Numbered from the stretch's first letter, positions 14,668-22,380 are shown. The stretch is DNA of 43,661 nt from Anaerolineales bacterium (GCA_026996855.1 JALWJZ010000066.1:1-43661); one strand, 5' to 3'. The notes: generated from the letters alone by a model not told the origin. Numbers and translations are program-made.

Positions 14668-14829
14668 CGGAAAAAACGGCGGGGCTTCGTGAGGTGGAGA
14701 TAATCTGCCTACCGTGCGCCAAGGTACGGAAAAAGGCGTACCGGGCATTACAAGAGATGAGGGGGTGGCAGTCCCTCCACGAAGTCTACCGAAATATCCA
14801 AAGGGCGAGGCAAAGGCTTCGCCCTTTTT
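14668..14829 (+). ncRNA. Candidate structured small RNA, about 160 nt
   Basis: Between the promoter and the terminator the sequence folds into a long interrupted rod. The outer stem is 14677-14683 with 14785-14791. CTTCGTG (14685-14691) pairs with CACGAAG (14778-14784), AGG (14692-14694) with CCT (14774-14776), CTGCC (14705-14709) with GGCAG (14767-14771), and ACC (14711-14713) with GGT (14764-14766). An inner hairpin is GGTACG (14723-14728) with CGTACC (14737-14742). The length, rod shape and internal bubbles recall 6S RNA, but I cannot assign a family. The overlapping open frame from 14694 runs through the terminator and looks non-coding. Confidence 0.5.
14800..14829 (+). terminator. Intrinsic terminator on the plus strand
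   Basis: AAAGGGCGA (14800-14808), 10-base loop, TCGCCCTTT (14819-14827), continuing into a five-T run to 14829. The T-run is on the plus strand, so it ends a plus-strand transcript. It lies just past the phnE stop but is a poor terminator in the minus direction. Confidence 0.8.
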
Positions 14830-14831
14830 CC

Positions 14832-16955
14832 TTAAACCAACCGTTTCCGCACCGAAGCGCTGATGAAGTCCAGGGTGGAGACGGTGATGGCAATCAACCA
14901 CACGGCCAGGCCCGCGTGTTCGTATTGCACCTGCCGAATCCACTGGATGAGCAGAAAACCAATACCGCCGCCGCCCACCAAACCAATGACCGTGGACATG
15001 CGCACGTTGATGTCCCAGCGGTAGAGGCTGAAAGCGGTGAAGTGGGGTAACACCTGGGGCAGCACCGCGAACATGATGGTTTGCAGGCGATTGGCGCCGG
15101 TAGACTGAATGGCCTCGATGGGGCCGGGATGGATGCTTTCGATGGCCTCGGAGTACAACTTCCCTAAGGCCGCAATGGTGTGAATGGTGAGGGCAATGAA
15201 ACCGGCAAAAGGCCCCAGGCCCACCCAGATGACGCCCACCAGGCCCCAGATGAGGGGCTCGATGGAGCGCACCACGTTGAGGATGAGGCGGGTCACCGTG
15301 TAAATCCACTGCCCAATGTAAACCGGCCCTTCCTCACCCCAGCGGTAGGCCAGGTACAGCCAGGCCAGGGCACCCAGACCGGCGCCGATTTGCGCCATTT
15401 GGGTAGCCACAGCCGCAGCCTGCTCTTCACCCCAGGCGATGGCCAGCAGGCCGTGCGCGTACCCCAGGCCCAGGGGCCACCCCAGCCCCGCGCCGATGAG
15501 GGCAAACCCACCGTAGCGGATAGCGGCTCGCGCCCAGGTGGGAAGGCGTTGGGAGAGGCGGTCCAAAGCCCGTCCCAGCAGGCGGAAGCCCAACACCGCC
15601 CCACCGCCCACCAACAGAAAGCCCAGGGTAGCCACGCTCACGGGCGCTTTTTCGATGCCACCCAGCATGGACCCTACCCGAGCGGCCACCTGCCAGCCCA
15701 CATAGCCGCCCAACACCAGACCGAAAACACCCCCCACCAGCCCTTGGGGCGACGTACGCAGGTTGAACATCAGGTTGCGAGCCGCGAGGAAGGACATAGG
15801 CACCGCGAAGACCATGCCGGCGAAGGTGGCCATCAGGCCAATCATGATGCTCTCCAGCATGGCCTGCAGGGCCAGTTTCATTTCTCGGCTCAATTTCCCG
15901 GTGAATTCCAGCGCGCCTGGTTGCACTACGTGCAGTTTGTGAATTTGTGGCCCTTTGGCAAAGGAGGGAATGACCACATCCGGGATGTACAGTTGGGTGG
16001 TAAAGGTGCCGTCCGGACCTACCTCGATTTCCGTCGGCCCCACCCCACGCGGGGTGAATTCGTTGCCGATGGGGTTCTCCCACTTGATTTTCACCTTCTT
16101 GCCGGGCACGAAACCACCGCCCCGAATGGTCAACAGGGTGCCGTAGGTGAGTTTGCCCTTTTCGTCCCGCACGCTGAGTTCGCCGCACGTGGGGGTCACC
16201 ACCACCCAGGGTTCGCCTTCCTTGGGCTGGTTCACCGGCGGGGGTGTGGAACCGGGCGGACAGGGGGCCTGCACCTTCGCGGTGGCCCGCAATTCCGTGG
16301 CTTTGTAATCGAACGCCGCGCGCCAGGGCCAGAGAATGTCGCCCAGGATGCGCTCGGTCTCCCGGTATTCCCGGATGGCCTTGGGCAAATCAATGCCCAC
16401 CACCCGGGTGCCCAGAACCAGGGTGCCCAGGAGCACCAACGCGATGAAGCCGTTCCAGGAGACTTCCCGGCCCTCGGCCACCCGCCAGGCGTCCTGGACG
16501 TTCCACAGCCACAGCCCGGCCAGCACCACGGCCATGACCAAAAGCAGGGTCATGTACAGCAAACGTTCGGCCTGCGGTGGGGCCACCCTTTCGATAAGTT
16601 GAGGCCCGGCCAGGGTGAACACCACCACCACGGCCACCAGAAACAGCCCTTCACCGACCCGATACAGGATTTCGTCCTGCGCCACGCGCCGGATGAGGGC
16701 CAGGTAAATCAGACGTAAAGCCACCAACAAAAAGAAACTGGATAGCAAAAGGATGAAGAAGATGCGCGCGCTGGTACCGTAGACCTCTTCGGGGAAACGG
16801 GCCCGTTGCGCGGCCACGAAAATGCTCAGCCCCGAAAGGATGCTGGTTCCCAGGAACACGTAGAACCCTCGGCGCACTGCGCCGGCCACAGCCTGACCCA
16901 GGCCCGGGACCAACAAGGACAGAAGAGCCACTCCAATGCGTTTCAAAACCTTCAT
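14832..16955 (-). CDS. phnE: PhnE-type ABC transporter permease with large extra domains
   Basis: 707 residues, over twice the usual PhnE (about 260-280). Residues 1-190 carry about six hydrophobic helices not found in PhnE, beginning with LLSLLVPGLGQ. Residues about 250-348 are a Cys-containing Ig/IPT-like domain. The permease proper starts at about 366 (TFAGMVFAVPMSFLAARNLM). It is interrupted by about 150 residues with extra helices (400-550), then resumes with RLILNVVRSIEPLIWGLVGV and the ATPase-contact EAA loop (about 603-637). The start is three bases after the phnC stop. Family role: the membrane channel of a phosphonate/phosphite/phosphate importer. Confidence 0.88.
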   Translation of the reverse strand: MKVLKRIGVALLSLLVPGLGQAVAGAVRRGFYVFLGTSILSGLSIFVAAQRARFPEEVYGTSARIFFILLLSSFFLLVALRLIYLALIRRVAQDEILYRVGEGLFLVAVVVVFTLAGPQLIERVAPPQAERLLYMTLLLVMAVVLAGLWLWNVQDAWRVAEGREVSWNGFIALVLLGTLVLGTRVVGIDLPKAIREYRETERILGDILWPWRAAFDYKATELRATAKVQAPCPPGSTPPPVNQPKEGEPWVVVTPTCGELSVRDEKGKLTYGTLLTIRGGGFVPGKKVKIKWENPIGNEFTPRGVGPTEIEVGPDGTFTTQLYIPDVVIPSFAKGPQIHKLHVVQPGALEFTGKLSREMKLALQAMLESIMIGLMATFAGMVFAVPMSFLAARNLMFNLRTSPQGLVGGVFGLVLGGYVGWQVAARVGSMLGGIEKAPVSVATLGFLLVGGGAVLGFRLLGRALDRLSQRLPTWARAAIRYGGFALIGAGLGWPLGLGYAHGLLAIAWGEEQAAAVATQMAQIGAGLGALAWLYLAYRWGEEGPVYIGQWIYTVTRLILNVVRSIEPLIWGLVGVIWVGLGPFAGFIALTIHTIAALGKLYSEAIESIHPGPIEAIQSTGANRLQTIMFAVLPQVLPHFTAFSLYRWDINVRMSTVIGLVGGGGIGFLLIQWIRQVQYEHAGLAVWLIAITVSTLDFISASVRKRLV

Positions 16956-16958
16956 GGG

Positions 16959-17723
16959 TCATGCCCCCAAGCGTTGGGCTTCTTCACCGTAAATTTGCTT
17001 GAACTCTTCATCGGTCATACGCCGGATGTCCTCCCGGGTGCCTTCGTAAACGATGCGACCATCGCGCAAACCAATGACCCGGGTGGCATAACGCTGCACC
17101 AGGTCCAGATAGTGCAGACTGCACAAGATGGTGACGCCTCGCTCTTGGTTGAGCCGTTCCAGGTAACCCATGATGGAATGGGCCAGCACCGGGTCCAGGC
17201 TGGCCACGGGTTCGTCAGCCAGGAGCATTTTGGGTTCCTGCACCAGGGCCCGGGCAATGCCCACCCGTTGCTTTTGGCCGCCACTCAGGTCCGAGGCCCG
17301 GTTGTAGGCTTTTTCCCGCAGGCCCACCGTTTCCAGCGCGACCAGGGCCCGCTCCTGTTCTTCTTTGGGGAAGTAGTAAAACAGGCTCCACCAGGGGTTC
17401 ACGTACCCCAATCGTCCAGCCAACACGTTCAAGAGCACGGGGAGGCGTTCCACCAGGTTGAATTCCTGGAAGACGAAACCGATTTCTCGGCGCACCCGGC
17501 GTAGTTCCGCCTCGTTCAGCGCGGTGATGTCGATGTCGTTCCAGAGAATGCGACCTTCCGTGGGTTCGATGATGCGGTTGATACAACGTAACAAGGTGGA
17601 TTTTCCCGAACCACTTAAACCGATGATGACCAGAAATTCCCCGTCTTCCACGGTAAAACTCACGTCTTTCAAAGCCACGGTACCATTTTCGTAAACCTTG
17701 GTCAGATGTTCCACCCGGAGCAT
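16959..17723 (-). CDS. phnC: Phosphonate-type ABC transporter ATP-binding protein
   Basis: 254-residue ABC ATPase. Walker A GLSGSGKST at 35-43, Q-loop VFQEFNLV near 84-91, signature LSGGQKQRV at 146-154 and Walker B LLADEP at 167-172 are all intact. The insertion GRLGYVNPWWSLFYYF is characteristic of PhnC, separating it from other ABC ATPases. The ATG at 17723 has GGGAGG upstream on the minus strand; the TTG at 17738 is rejected. It sits between phnD and phnE, almost touching phnE, so ATPase and permease are co-translated. Confidence 0.94.
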   Translation of the reverse strand: MLRVEHLTKVYENGTVALKDVSFTVEDGEFLVIIGLSGSGKSTLLRCINRIIEPTEGRILWNDIDITALNEAELRRVRREIGFVFQEFNLVERLPVLLNVLAGRLGYVNPWWSLFYYFPKEEQERALVALETVGLREKAYNRASDLSGGQKQRVGIARALVQEPKMLLADEPVASLDPVLAHSIMGYLERLNQERGVTILCSLHYLDLVQRYATRVIGLRDGRIVYEGTREDIRRMTDEEFKQIYGEEAQRLGA

Positions 17724-17759
17724 GGAGACGCCTCCCAAAGGGCCAAGATCCGAAAGTGC

Positions 17760-17770
17760 GGGGGGGGGGG
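17760..17770. repeat. Homopolymer of 11 G (plus strand)
   Basis: Eleven consecutive G, reading C11 in the minus-strand transcript, 37 bases upstream of the phnC start. A small hairpin TCGAA-TAGGG-TTCGA follows at 17771-17785. Such tracts are prone to slippage. Confidence 0.9.
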
Positions 17771-17823
17771 TCGAATAGGGTTCGACTTCTCACCCGGCAG
17801 AGGGTTTCAGCCTCTCCCCAGAC

Positions 17824-17855
17824 AAAAAAGCCGCGGGGGCGTACGCCCCCGCGGC
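17824..17855 (-). terminator. Very stable terminator between phnD and phnC
   Basis: A 26-bp perfect palindrome (17830-17855; each arm is GCCGCGGGGGCGT or its complement), followed on the minus strand by six T (17829-17824). It should stop many transcripts right after phnD. This would give more binding protein than ATPase and permease. Confidence 0.88.
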
Positions 17856-17866
17856 GCCAAGGCGGG

Positions 17867-18892
17867 TTATTCGCCGGTCAGTTCTTCGATGCTGATACCC
17901 GCGGCTTCCAGTTGTTGCCGGAAACCGTCGTAGAAGGTGTCCTCCGCGGGTTCCAGGCCCTGCCAGGAGAACAGGCCCTTGAGCAGTTCCTTGCCTTCCT
18001 CGGTTTCGTTGAGGGTCAGCAGTGCCTGCACGATTTTCTCCCGCAATTCAGGCGGGAAATCGGGCCGGAAGGAGATGTTGTCGTTGGGGATGGGCGCAGA
18101 GGTGGCGATGACCACCACCTTTTCCTTGACGTCGGGGAACTCATCCTCCACCAACACCCGGGCATCCTGGAAGGTAGCACCGGCGTCGCAGTCCTTCTTG
18201 TACACACCGATGACCACCGCGTCGTGGCCGCCCGTGTCCACGATTTCCTTCAAGTCCTTTTCGGGGTCGATGCCTTCGGCCAGCATGGTCAGCATGGGAA
18301 TGATCCATCCCGAGGTGGACTCAGGGTCCGGGCGGCAGAAGGTCTTGCCCACCAGGTCTTTGACTTCTTTGATGCCCGAATCCACGTGGGTGATGATTTG
18401 GCCCGCGTAAGAGGTGGAACCGTAACGCACGGAGACCAAAGCCACGTCGGCACAGCCCCGGGCATGGGCACGAATGTAGCCGAAGGTGTTGAGCGCGGCC
18501 ATGTGGGCCTCGCCCGAGCACAGGGCCTCCTGTTGCGCAGTATAGTCCGTGGGCACCACCGGCTTGATGACGATGCCCGTCTTCTCTTCCACGTATTTGG
18601 CGATGGGCTCCGCGCCGGCCAGCACCTTTTGGGTTTCCTGCGACGGCGTCAGCACCCAGATGATGGGGTTTTCAGGGGTGCCCAACGCCGGTTCCGCGGG
18701 TTCCTCGGTGGGCTCTTCGGTCTTCATGGGTGCTTCGGTGGGCTCTTCCGTCTTCATCGGAGCCTGGGCCGACTCCTCGGTGGCCACGGGTTGCGGTTCC
18801 GGAGTCGGGGTGGCCTCTTTCTTGCACGCGGCCAGGCCCACCACCAGCAACAACCCGACGACCAACAGCAAATGCCAACGTTTGGGAAGCAT
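17867..18892 (-). CDS. phnD: PhnD-type substrate-binding lipoprotein
   Basis: 341-residue extracytoplasmic binding protein of a phosphonate/phosphite/phosphate importer. The signal peptide ends in the lipobox LAAC with lipidated Cys 23. A tether with a duplicated MKTEEPTEAP unit follows. The binding domain has the family patterns TPSQETQKVLAGAEPIAKYV, DYTAQQEALCSGEAHMAALN, GKTFCRPDPESTSGWIIPM and TGGHDAVVIGVYKKDCDAGA. ATG 18892 has AAGGAGG upstream; the longer frame to 19000 covers promoter sequence. It heads the phnD-phnC-phnE unit. The ligand (phosphonate, phosphite or other) cannot be read from sequence. Confidence 0.93.
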   Translation of the reverse strand: MLPKRWHLLLVVGLLLVVGLAACKKEATPTPEPQPVATEESAQAPMKTEEPTEAPMKTEEPTEEPAEPALGTPENPIIWVLTPSQETQKVLAGAEPIAKYVEEKTGIVIKPVVPTDYTAQQEALCSGEAHMAALNTFGYIRAHARGCADVALVSVRYGSTSYAGQIITHVDSGIKEVKDLVGKTFCRPDPESTSGWIIPMLTMLAEGIDPEKDLKEIVDTGGHDAVVIGVYKKDCDAGATFQDARVLVEDEFPDVKEKVVVIATSAPIPNDNISFRPDFPPELREKIVQALLTLNETEEGKELLKGLFSWQGLEPAEDTFYDGFRQQLEAAGISIEELTGE

Positions 18893-18944
18893 CTTTGCTC
18901 CTCCTTGAGTTTGTGGAAAGTTGACTACCCGAGTAGCCAGCGGT

Positions 18945-18973
18945 ATCTTACTCGAAAACAGGGTTTGGAGCAA
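18945..18973 (-). promoter_or_regulatory. Promoter of phnDCE
   Basis: On the minus strand: TTGCTC (18973-18968), 17-base spacer, TAAGAT (18950-18945), about 50 bases before the phnD start. No clear Pho-box repeat is visible. Confidence 0.55.
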
Positions 18974-18996
18974 GAAACCGGCTTCACGGCGTTTTC

Positions 18997-19887
18997 TCAA
19001 ACCTCCACCTCGATGTTGAAGATTTCCCGCAATACGTAACCCAAAACGAAACTGATGGTGGCAACGCCCAGGCTGAGAACGGCCATTTCCACGAAGTTGG
19101 CCCGGAAGGATTCCCGGTAGACCACGGCTCGGTAAAAACTGAAGGCCGCAATCACGCCCAGGGAAAGGCCCAGGGACACGGCCAGGCTGATGTACGGATT
19201 GGGCAGCACCAGGAAGGGGAAAATGAGCACCATCACGGTGAGCAGGTAAGCGATGCCTGTATACGCCGCGGCCCGAATGGGCTGGCGCTCGCCCTTCTCG
19301 GCCTTGGTGGACAGATACTCGGATACGGCCATGGAAAAGGCCGCGGCCACGCCGGTGATGGTGCCGGTGAGCGCAATGAGGGGACCGTTTTGTAGGGCAA
19401 AGGTCAGCCCGGCCAGCGCGCCGGTCAGTTCCACCAGCGCGTCGTTCAGGCCCAGCACCACCGAACCCAAATAGGCCAGTACCTCTTCGTTAATCAAGGC
19501 CATGAGCGCGTCTTCATGCTCCATTTCTTCCTGCAAGACCTGACTGGCTTCGGGGAAGTAATCGGCCAGCCGACGGTATTCTTCCTGGGCCTTCTCTTCC
19601 CCCATCTCCATCAGGCGCAAGGCAAAGGTGATGCCGAACAGGCGGGCCAGGGTGGTATATAGCGCGATTTTGAGGCGGCTGGGCGGAACCTCCCGTCCGC
19701 TGTATTGTTTCCAGGTATCGTAATGGCGTTTTTCCATCTCCGCGATGCGCATCAATACGCGGCGGTTGTTGCCCTCGGAAAGGTGTTCGGCCAGTTTGCG
19801 GTAGATGTGGTATTCGGTGATTTCGTCCCGCTGGCGATTGCGGAGCATTTCCTGGATATGGGGTGGATGGGTATTCGATGAAGCCAT
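18997..19887 (-). CDS. Ferritin-like / VIT1-type membrane protein
   Basis: 296 residues. The N-terminal half is a ferritin-like helical bundle with metal-ligand patterns EITEYHIYRKLAEHL, RIAEMEKRHYDTW and EEMEHEDALM (Glu and ExxH ligands). The C-terminal half has about five TM helices and the VIT1/CCC1 pattern GLNDALVELTGALAGLTFAL with AVSEYLSTKAE. Proteins of this architecture (MbfA-like) export iron or manganese from the cytosol, with the ferritin-like domain sensing or gating. ATG 19887 has GGGAGGGG upstream; the longer frame to 19926 overlaps mobA. It is downstream of mobA in the same direction. Confidence 0.88.
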   Translation of the reverse strand: MASSNTHPPHIQEMLRNRQRDEITEYHIYRKLAEHLSEGNNRRVLMRIAEMEKRHYDTWKQYSGREVPPSRLKIALYTTLARLFGITFALRLMEMGEEKAQEEYRRLADYFPEASQVLQEEMEHEDALMALINEEVLAYLGSVVLGLNDALVELTGALAGLTFALQNGPLIALTGTITGVAAAFSMAVSEYLSTKAEKGERQPIRAAAYTGIAYLLTVMVLIFPFLVLPNPYISLAVSLGLSLGVIAAFSFYRAVVYRESFRANFVEMAVLSLGVATISFVLGYVLREIFNIEVEV

Positions 19888-19912
19888 GGGTCCCCTCCCG
19901 CAAAAATTTGGA

Positions 19913-20548
19913 TTACGAGGATGCATTCACTTCGCCTTGAAGACGTTGCCACTCTTCGGGCGTGTTCACATTCCAAAAGGCGCGGCCTTCCGGTTCCCAA
20001 CGTTGCCATTGGTCCCGGTCCCAGCGGGCGATGGACAAATGGGGCCACAAGTGGCGAAAGGCCCGTTTGCCTGCCGTCAGAACCCGCGCGCCAGCCCGAA
20101 GCAGGGCTTCGCGGCGGTATACACCGTGCAGGGGGTGCTCTCGCCCTTCTTCTACGGGTACGATACCGTCCAGATGGCTGTTTTCCTCCAGATAGCGGGC
20201 CATGCCCGTCAACAGTCCGGGGTTGACGAAGGGCATGTCGCAGGCCACGGGGGCCACATATCGACCGGCAGCCACCAACGCGCCGGACCACAGCCCCGCC
20301 AGGGGGCCTTCACCGGGGAGGACATCGGGTACGCAGGCCACGCCTACGAAGGCATAGGTGTGGGGCCACCGGCTGACCACCAGCACCTCCCGGGCGATGG
20401 GCCGGAGCCGCTCCACCACCCAGGCGATAAGCGGCCGCCCGGCCATGGGGAGCAGGGCTTTGTCCCGGCCCATGCGCCGGGATTGCCCCCCCGCCAGCAC
20501 CAGCACGCTCAAATGCTTGTGGTAAAGGGGTTTGCCGGGGCTTGACAT
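19913..20548 (-). CDS. mobA: Molybdenum cofactor guanylyltransferase
   Basis: Transfers GMP from GTP to molybdopterin cofactor, giving the bis-MGD form. The 211-residue nucleotidyltransferase shows VLAGGQSRRMGRDKALLPM at the N-terminus (nucleotide binding), LPGEGPLAGLWSG, the metal-binding VACDMPFVNP, HPLHGVYRR and the closing FWNVNTPEEW. These are the MobA order. It implies a molybdoenzyme elsewhere in the genome. The start codon lies inside the divergent tRNA promoter at 20542-20571. Confidence 0.92.
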   Translation of the reverse strand: MSSPGKPLYHKHLSVLVLAGGQSRRMGRDKALLPMAGRPLIAWVVERLRPIAREVLVVSRWPHTYAFVGVACVPDVLPGEGPLAGLWSGALVAAGRYVAPVACDMPFVNPGLLTGMARYLEENSHLDGIVPVEEGREHPLHGVYRREALLRAGARVLTAGKRAFRHLWPHLSIARWDRDQWQRWEPEGRAFWNVNTPEEWQRLQGEVNASS

Positions 20549-20571
20549 GGCTTTGCCGCCCTTCTTATAAT
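20542..20571 (+). promoter_or_regulatory. Promoter of tRNA-Gly
   Basis: Perfect TTGACA (20542-20547), 18-base spacer, perfect TATAAT (20566-20571); the tRNA starts 15 bases later. The -35 box overlaps the mobA start codon on the other strand. Confidence 0.88.
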
Positions 20572-20585
20572 TGGTAACGCCTCAC

Positions 20586-20657
20586 GCGGGCGTAGCCAAG
20601 TGGTAAGGCAGCGGCTTCCCAAGCCGCCATGCGCGGGTTCGAATCCCGTCGCCCGCT
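20586..20657 (+). tRNA. tRNA-Gly (anticodon CCC)
   Basis: 72-base cloverleaf. Acceptor GCGGGCG (20586-20592) pairs with CGCCCGC (20650-20656). The D arm is GCC-loop-GGC. The anticodon stem GCGGC/GCCGC encloses TTCCCAA, giving anticodon CCC. The T arm carries the GGTTCGAAT loop sequence. The discriminator is T and CCA is not encoded. It reads the GGG glycine codon. Confidence 0.95.
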
Positions 20658-20670
20658 CTGATAGGTAAAA

Positions 20671-20702
20671 GGGCAACCCCTTGCAGGGTTGCCCCGTTTT
20701 TT
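20671..20702 (+). terminator. Terminator after tRNA-Gly, shared with the convergent gene
   Basis: GGGCAACCC (20671-20679), loop CTTGCA, GGGTTGCCC (20686-20694), then CG and six T. On the minus strand the same stem is followed by TTTTACC. It can therefore also close the phosphoribosyltransferase transcript that converges here. Confidence 0.9.
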
Positions 20703-21210
20703 ATCCCAAACCCGGTGGGAAATCCAGCACCACCCGGTCCGGGCCTCGGGAAATTTCCCAGGGATATACGATGTACGCGTCGGTAATGGCCGCGTAGTAA
20801 TCGGGCCGCAGGGTGCCAAACAGGTTGCGATACGGGTTGAAGTGCAGGACACAGGTATACGGCTCCCCGCCAGCCGCAGCCACCCGTGCCCGCACCGCGG
20901 TCATGGTACGGCCCGAACCCCAAACGTCGTCCACGATGAGGGTCTTACGCCCGGCGAGCAGATGGTCCTCGGGGAATTGGAGGAATTTGGGCCAGGCCAC
21001 CAGCTTGGCCTGCTCCATTTCCAGTTCGGTGGGAAAATCCACCGCCGCGGTGAGGATATGCAACAACCCCAGGGCTTCGGCCAGTATGCCGCCGGGTACC
21101 AATCCCCCGCGTGTAATGATGACCATGGCGTCAAATTCGACGTCGAATTGAGGGATGAGATGGTCGATCAGTTTGTCCACGTCGGCCCAGGTCAAAATTT
21201 CGCGTCGCAT
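20701..21210 (-). CDS. Phosphoribosyltransferase (type I fold)
   Basis: 169 residues. The PRPP-binding loop TLIVDDVWGSGRTM is diagnostic of type I phosphoribosyltransferases. MVIITRGGLVPGGILAEAL supplies the upstream PPi-binding loop. The layout resembles hypoxanthine/xanthine-guanine enzymes of purine salvage, or bacterial regulatory homologues; the base is not determined. ATG 21210 (AGGAGG 11 bases upstream) begins MRREILTWADVDKLIDHL. The longer open frame to 21405 runs through the promoter and repeats. It converges with tRNA-Gly, its end lying in the shared terminator. Confidence 0.85.
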   Translation of the reverse strand: MRREILTWADVDKLIDHLIPQFDVEFDAMVIITRGGLVPGGILAEALGLLHILTAAVDFPTELEMEQAKLVAWPKFLQFPEDHLLAGRKTLIVDDVWGSGRTMTAVRARVAAAGGEPYTCVLHFNPYRNLFGTLRPDYYAAITDAYIVYPWEISRGPDRVVLDFPPGLG

Positions 21211-21283
21211 CGGAGTGTCATCCTCCTGTGGGAAAATACCGCTCCATACAGGTTCCTGGAATGGCCCTCGTGTTCCCACGACG

Positions 21284-21317
21284 TAAAAACACGACCCCAT
21301 ATAAAAACAGGACCCCA
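21284..21317 (-). repeat. 16-bp direct repeat in the phosphoribosyltransferase leader
   Basis: TAAAAACACGACCCCA (21284-21299) and TAAAAACAGGACCCCA (21302-21317) match at 15 of 16 bases with an 18-bp period. They lie between the candidate promoter and the start codon; possibly a regulator-binding or RNA element. Confidence 0.8.
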
Positions 21318-21349
21318 GGGTTGGCTCTGGGGAAACCGGCGTCACATCC

Positions 21350-21384
21350 ATTATACAGGTTCTTCCCAGGGACGAACCCCTGGG
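21350..21384 (-). promoter_or_regulatory. Candidate -10 and overlapping inverted repeat
   Basis: Minus-strand TATAAT (21355-21350). Just upstream is an inverted repeat CCCAGGG (21365-21371) / CCCTGGG (21378-21384) over the spacer and -35 region. No good -35 hexamer is seen. It looks like an operator-controlled promoter, but this is inference. The remainder of 21211-21485 holds nothing else recognised. Confidence 0.45.
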
Positions 21385-21485
21385 TTCCCGGTCGGTGAAG
21401 GCCATTTCTTCATAAAATTCTCATCCGGAGAGGCGTAAAATAGGAATGAAAATACCTTTGGGGTTTCGGTATGTGGAGGCAGCCT

Positions 21486-22304
21486 ATGTTCCCCGTACTT
21501 CCTTTGCTTTGGGTTTCGTCGGAAAGCCCCCAGGAGACGACACCCGTTGCCGAGGAGATACCCCGCTCTTCGGCGAACTTTCCCCCGCCCGAGGAGCCGC
21601 GCCGTCCATCCTCCCGTCCGTGGTGGTATCGATTCTTCCTGTGGCGCGGCCGTCTGCCCGAGGCCTTTTGGACCGTGGCCGCTTTGGTGTCCATGAGCCT
21701 CAACATCGTGCTGCTGGTCGCCCTGGTGGTACTGGCCCGGCATCTGTTTGCCATCAAAGCCGTGGTGGAGGACCAACTCTTGGGCGGTCTGGCCGCCAAC
21801 TTCCAGGCCATGGACGAAGCCGTGATCCGCACCACGGTGGTAGTGGAAGACACCATCCCGGTGAAATTCGACCTGCCTGTGGCCTTCGATTTGCCCATCG
21901 AAACGGAAACCGAGGTGGTTCTGACCGAAGAGGTGTTCCTTTCCGGAGCGGAAGTGCGGTATTTGAGCACGGGAGGGCTGCTCATCCGCAATGCACCGGC
22001 GGACATCGTCCTGCCGGCAGGCGTATCCCTGCCCGTGCGTCTGCGCCTGACGGTGCCGGTTCGGGTGACCATTCCCGTGGATACCCGCATCCCCATTCAT
22101 TTGAACGTGCCCGTGGCCATCCCCCTGAAGGAAACGGAATTGCACGAGCCTTTCGTTGGTTTGCAAGAAGTGGTGGCGCCTTATCAGCATCTCCTGGGCC
22201 AACTCCCGGATTCGTGGCAGGAAGCCCTGTGCGGGCCGGACAGGCCCGCCTGGTTGTGCCGCCTGGCCGATTGGCTGGAGCCGCAACCGAATCATCCGAA
22301 ATAA
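21486..22304 (+). CDS. Single-pass membrane protein of unknown function
   Basis: 272 residues. The N-terminus (about 1-55) is disordered and Pro/Glu/Arg-rich, followed by one TM helix (about 61-86). The outer part has an unusual pseudo-repeat of short beta strands (FDLPVAFDLPIETETEV, VRLRLTVPVRVTIPVDTRIP, IHLNVPVAIPLKETEL). There the 'vPv.i.ip..' rhythm alternates hydrophobic and polar residues. The C-terminus has two Cys (ALCGPDRPAWLCRL), possibly a disulphide. ATG 21486 has GGAGG (21475-21479) six bases upstream. I do not recognise the family. Confidence 0.72.
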   Translation: MFPVLPLLWVSSESPQETTPVAEEIPRSSANFPPPEEPRRPSSRPWWYRFFLWRGRLPEAFWTVAALVSMSLNIVLLVALVVLARHLFAIKAVVEDQLLGGLAANFQAMDEAVIRTTVVVEDTIPVKFDLPVAFDLPIETETEVVLTEEVFLSGAEVRYLSTGGLLIRNAPADIVLPAGVSLPVRLRLTVPVRVTIPVDTRIPIHLNVPVAIPLKETELHEPFVGLQEVVAPYQHLLGQLPDSWQEALCGPDRPAWLCRLADWLEPQPNHPK

Positions 22305-22380
22305 TGGGGAAATCCTCAACGGGTGGTTCCACAGACGCAAGCGCGGACGACATCGTTTCGTCCTGTTGCGTTGGGCATCG

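Noticed and set aside
14694-15050. 118-residue plus-strand ORF starting MEIICLPCAK
   Set aside because: It runs through a clear terminator and on into antisense of phnE; the first part is better explained as a structured RNA.
17830-17855. Restriction or recombination site suggested by the 26-bp palindrome
   Set aside because: The adjoining T-run and position after phnD make a transcription terminator the simpler explanation.
17756-19039. 427-residue plus-strand ORF
   Set aside because: Antisense to phnD, which has a lipobox and family motifs.
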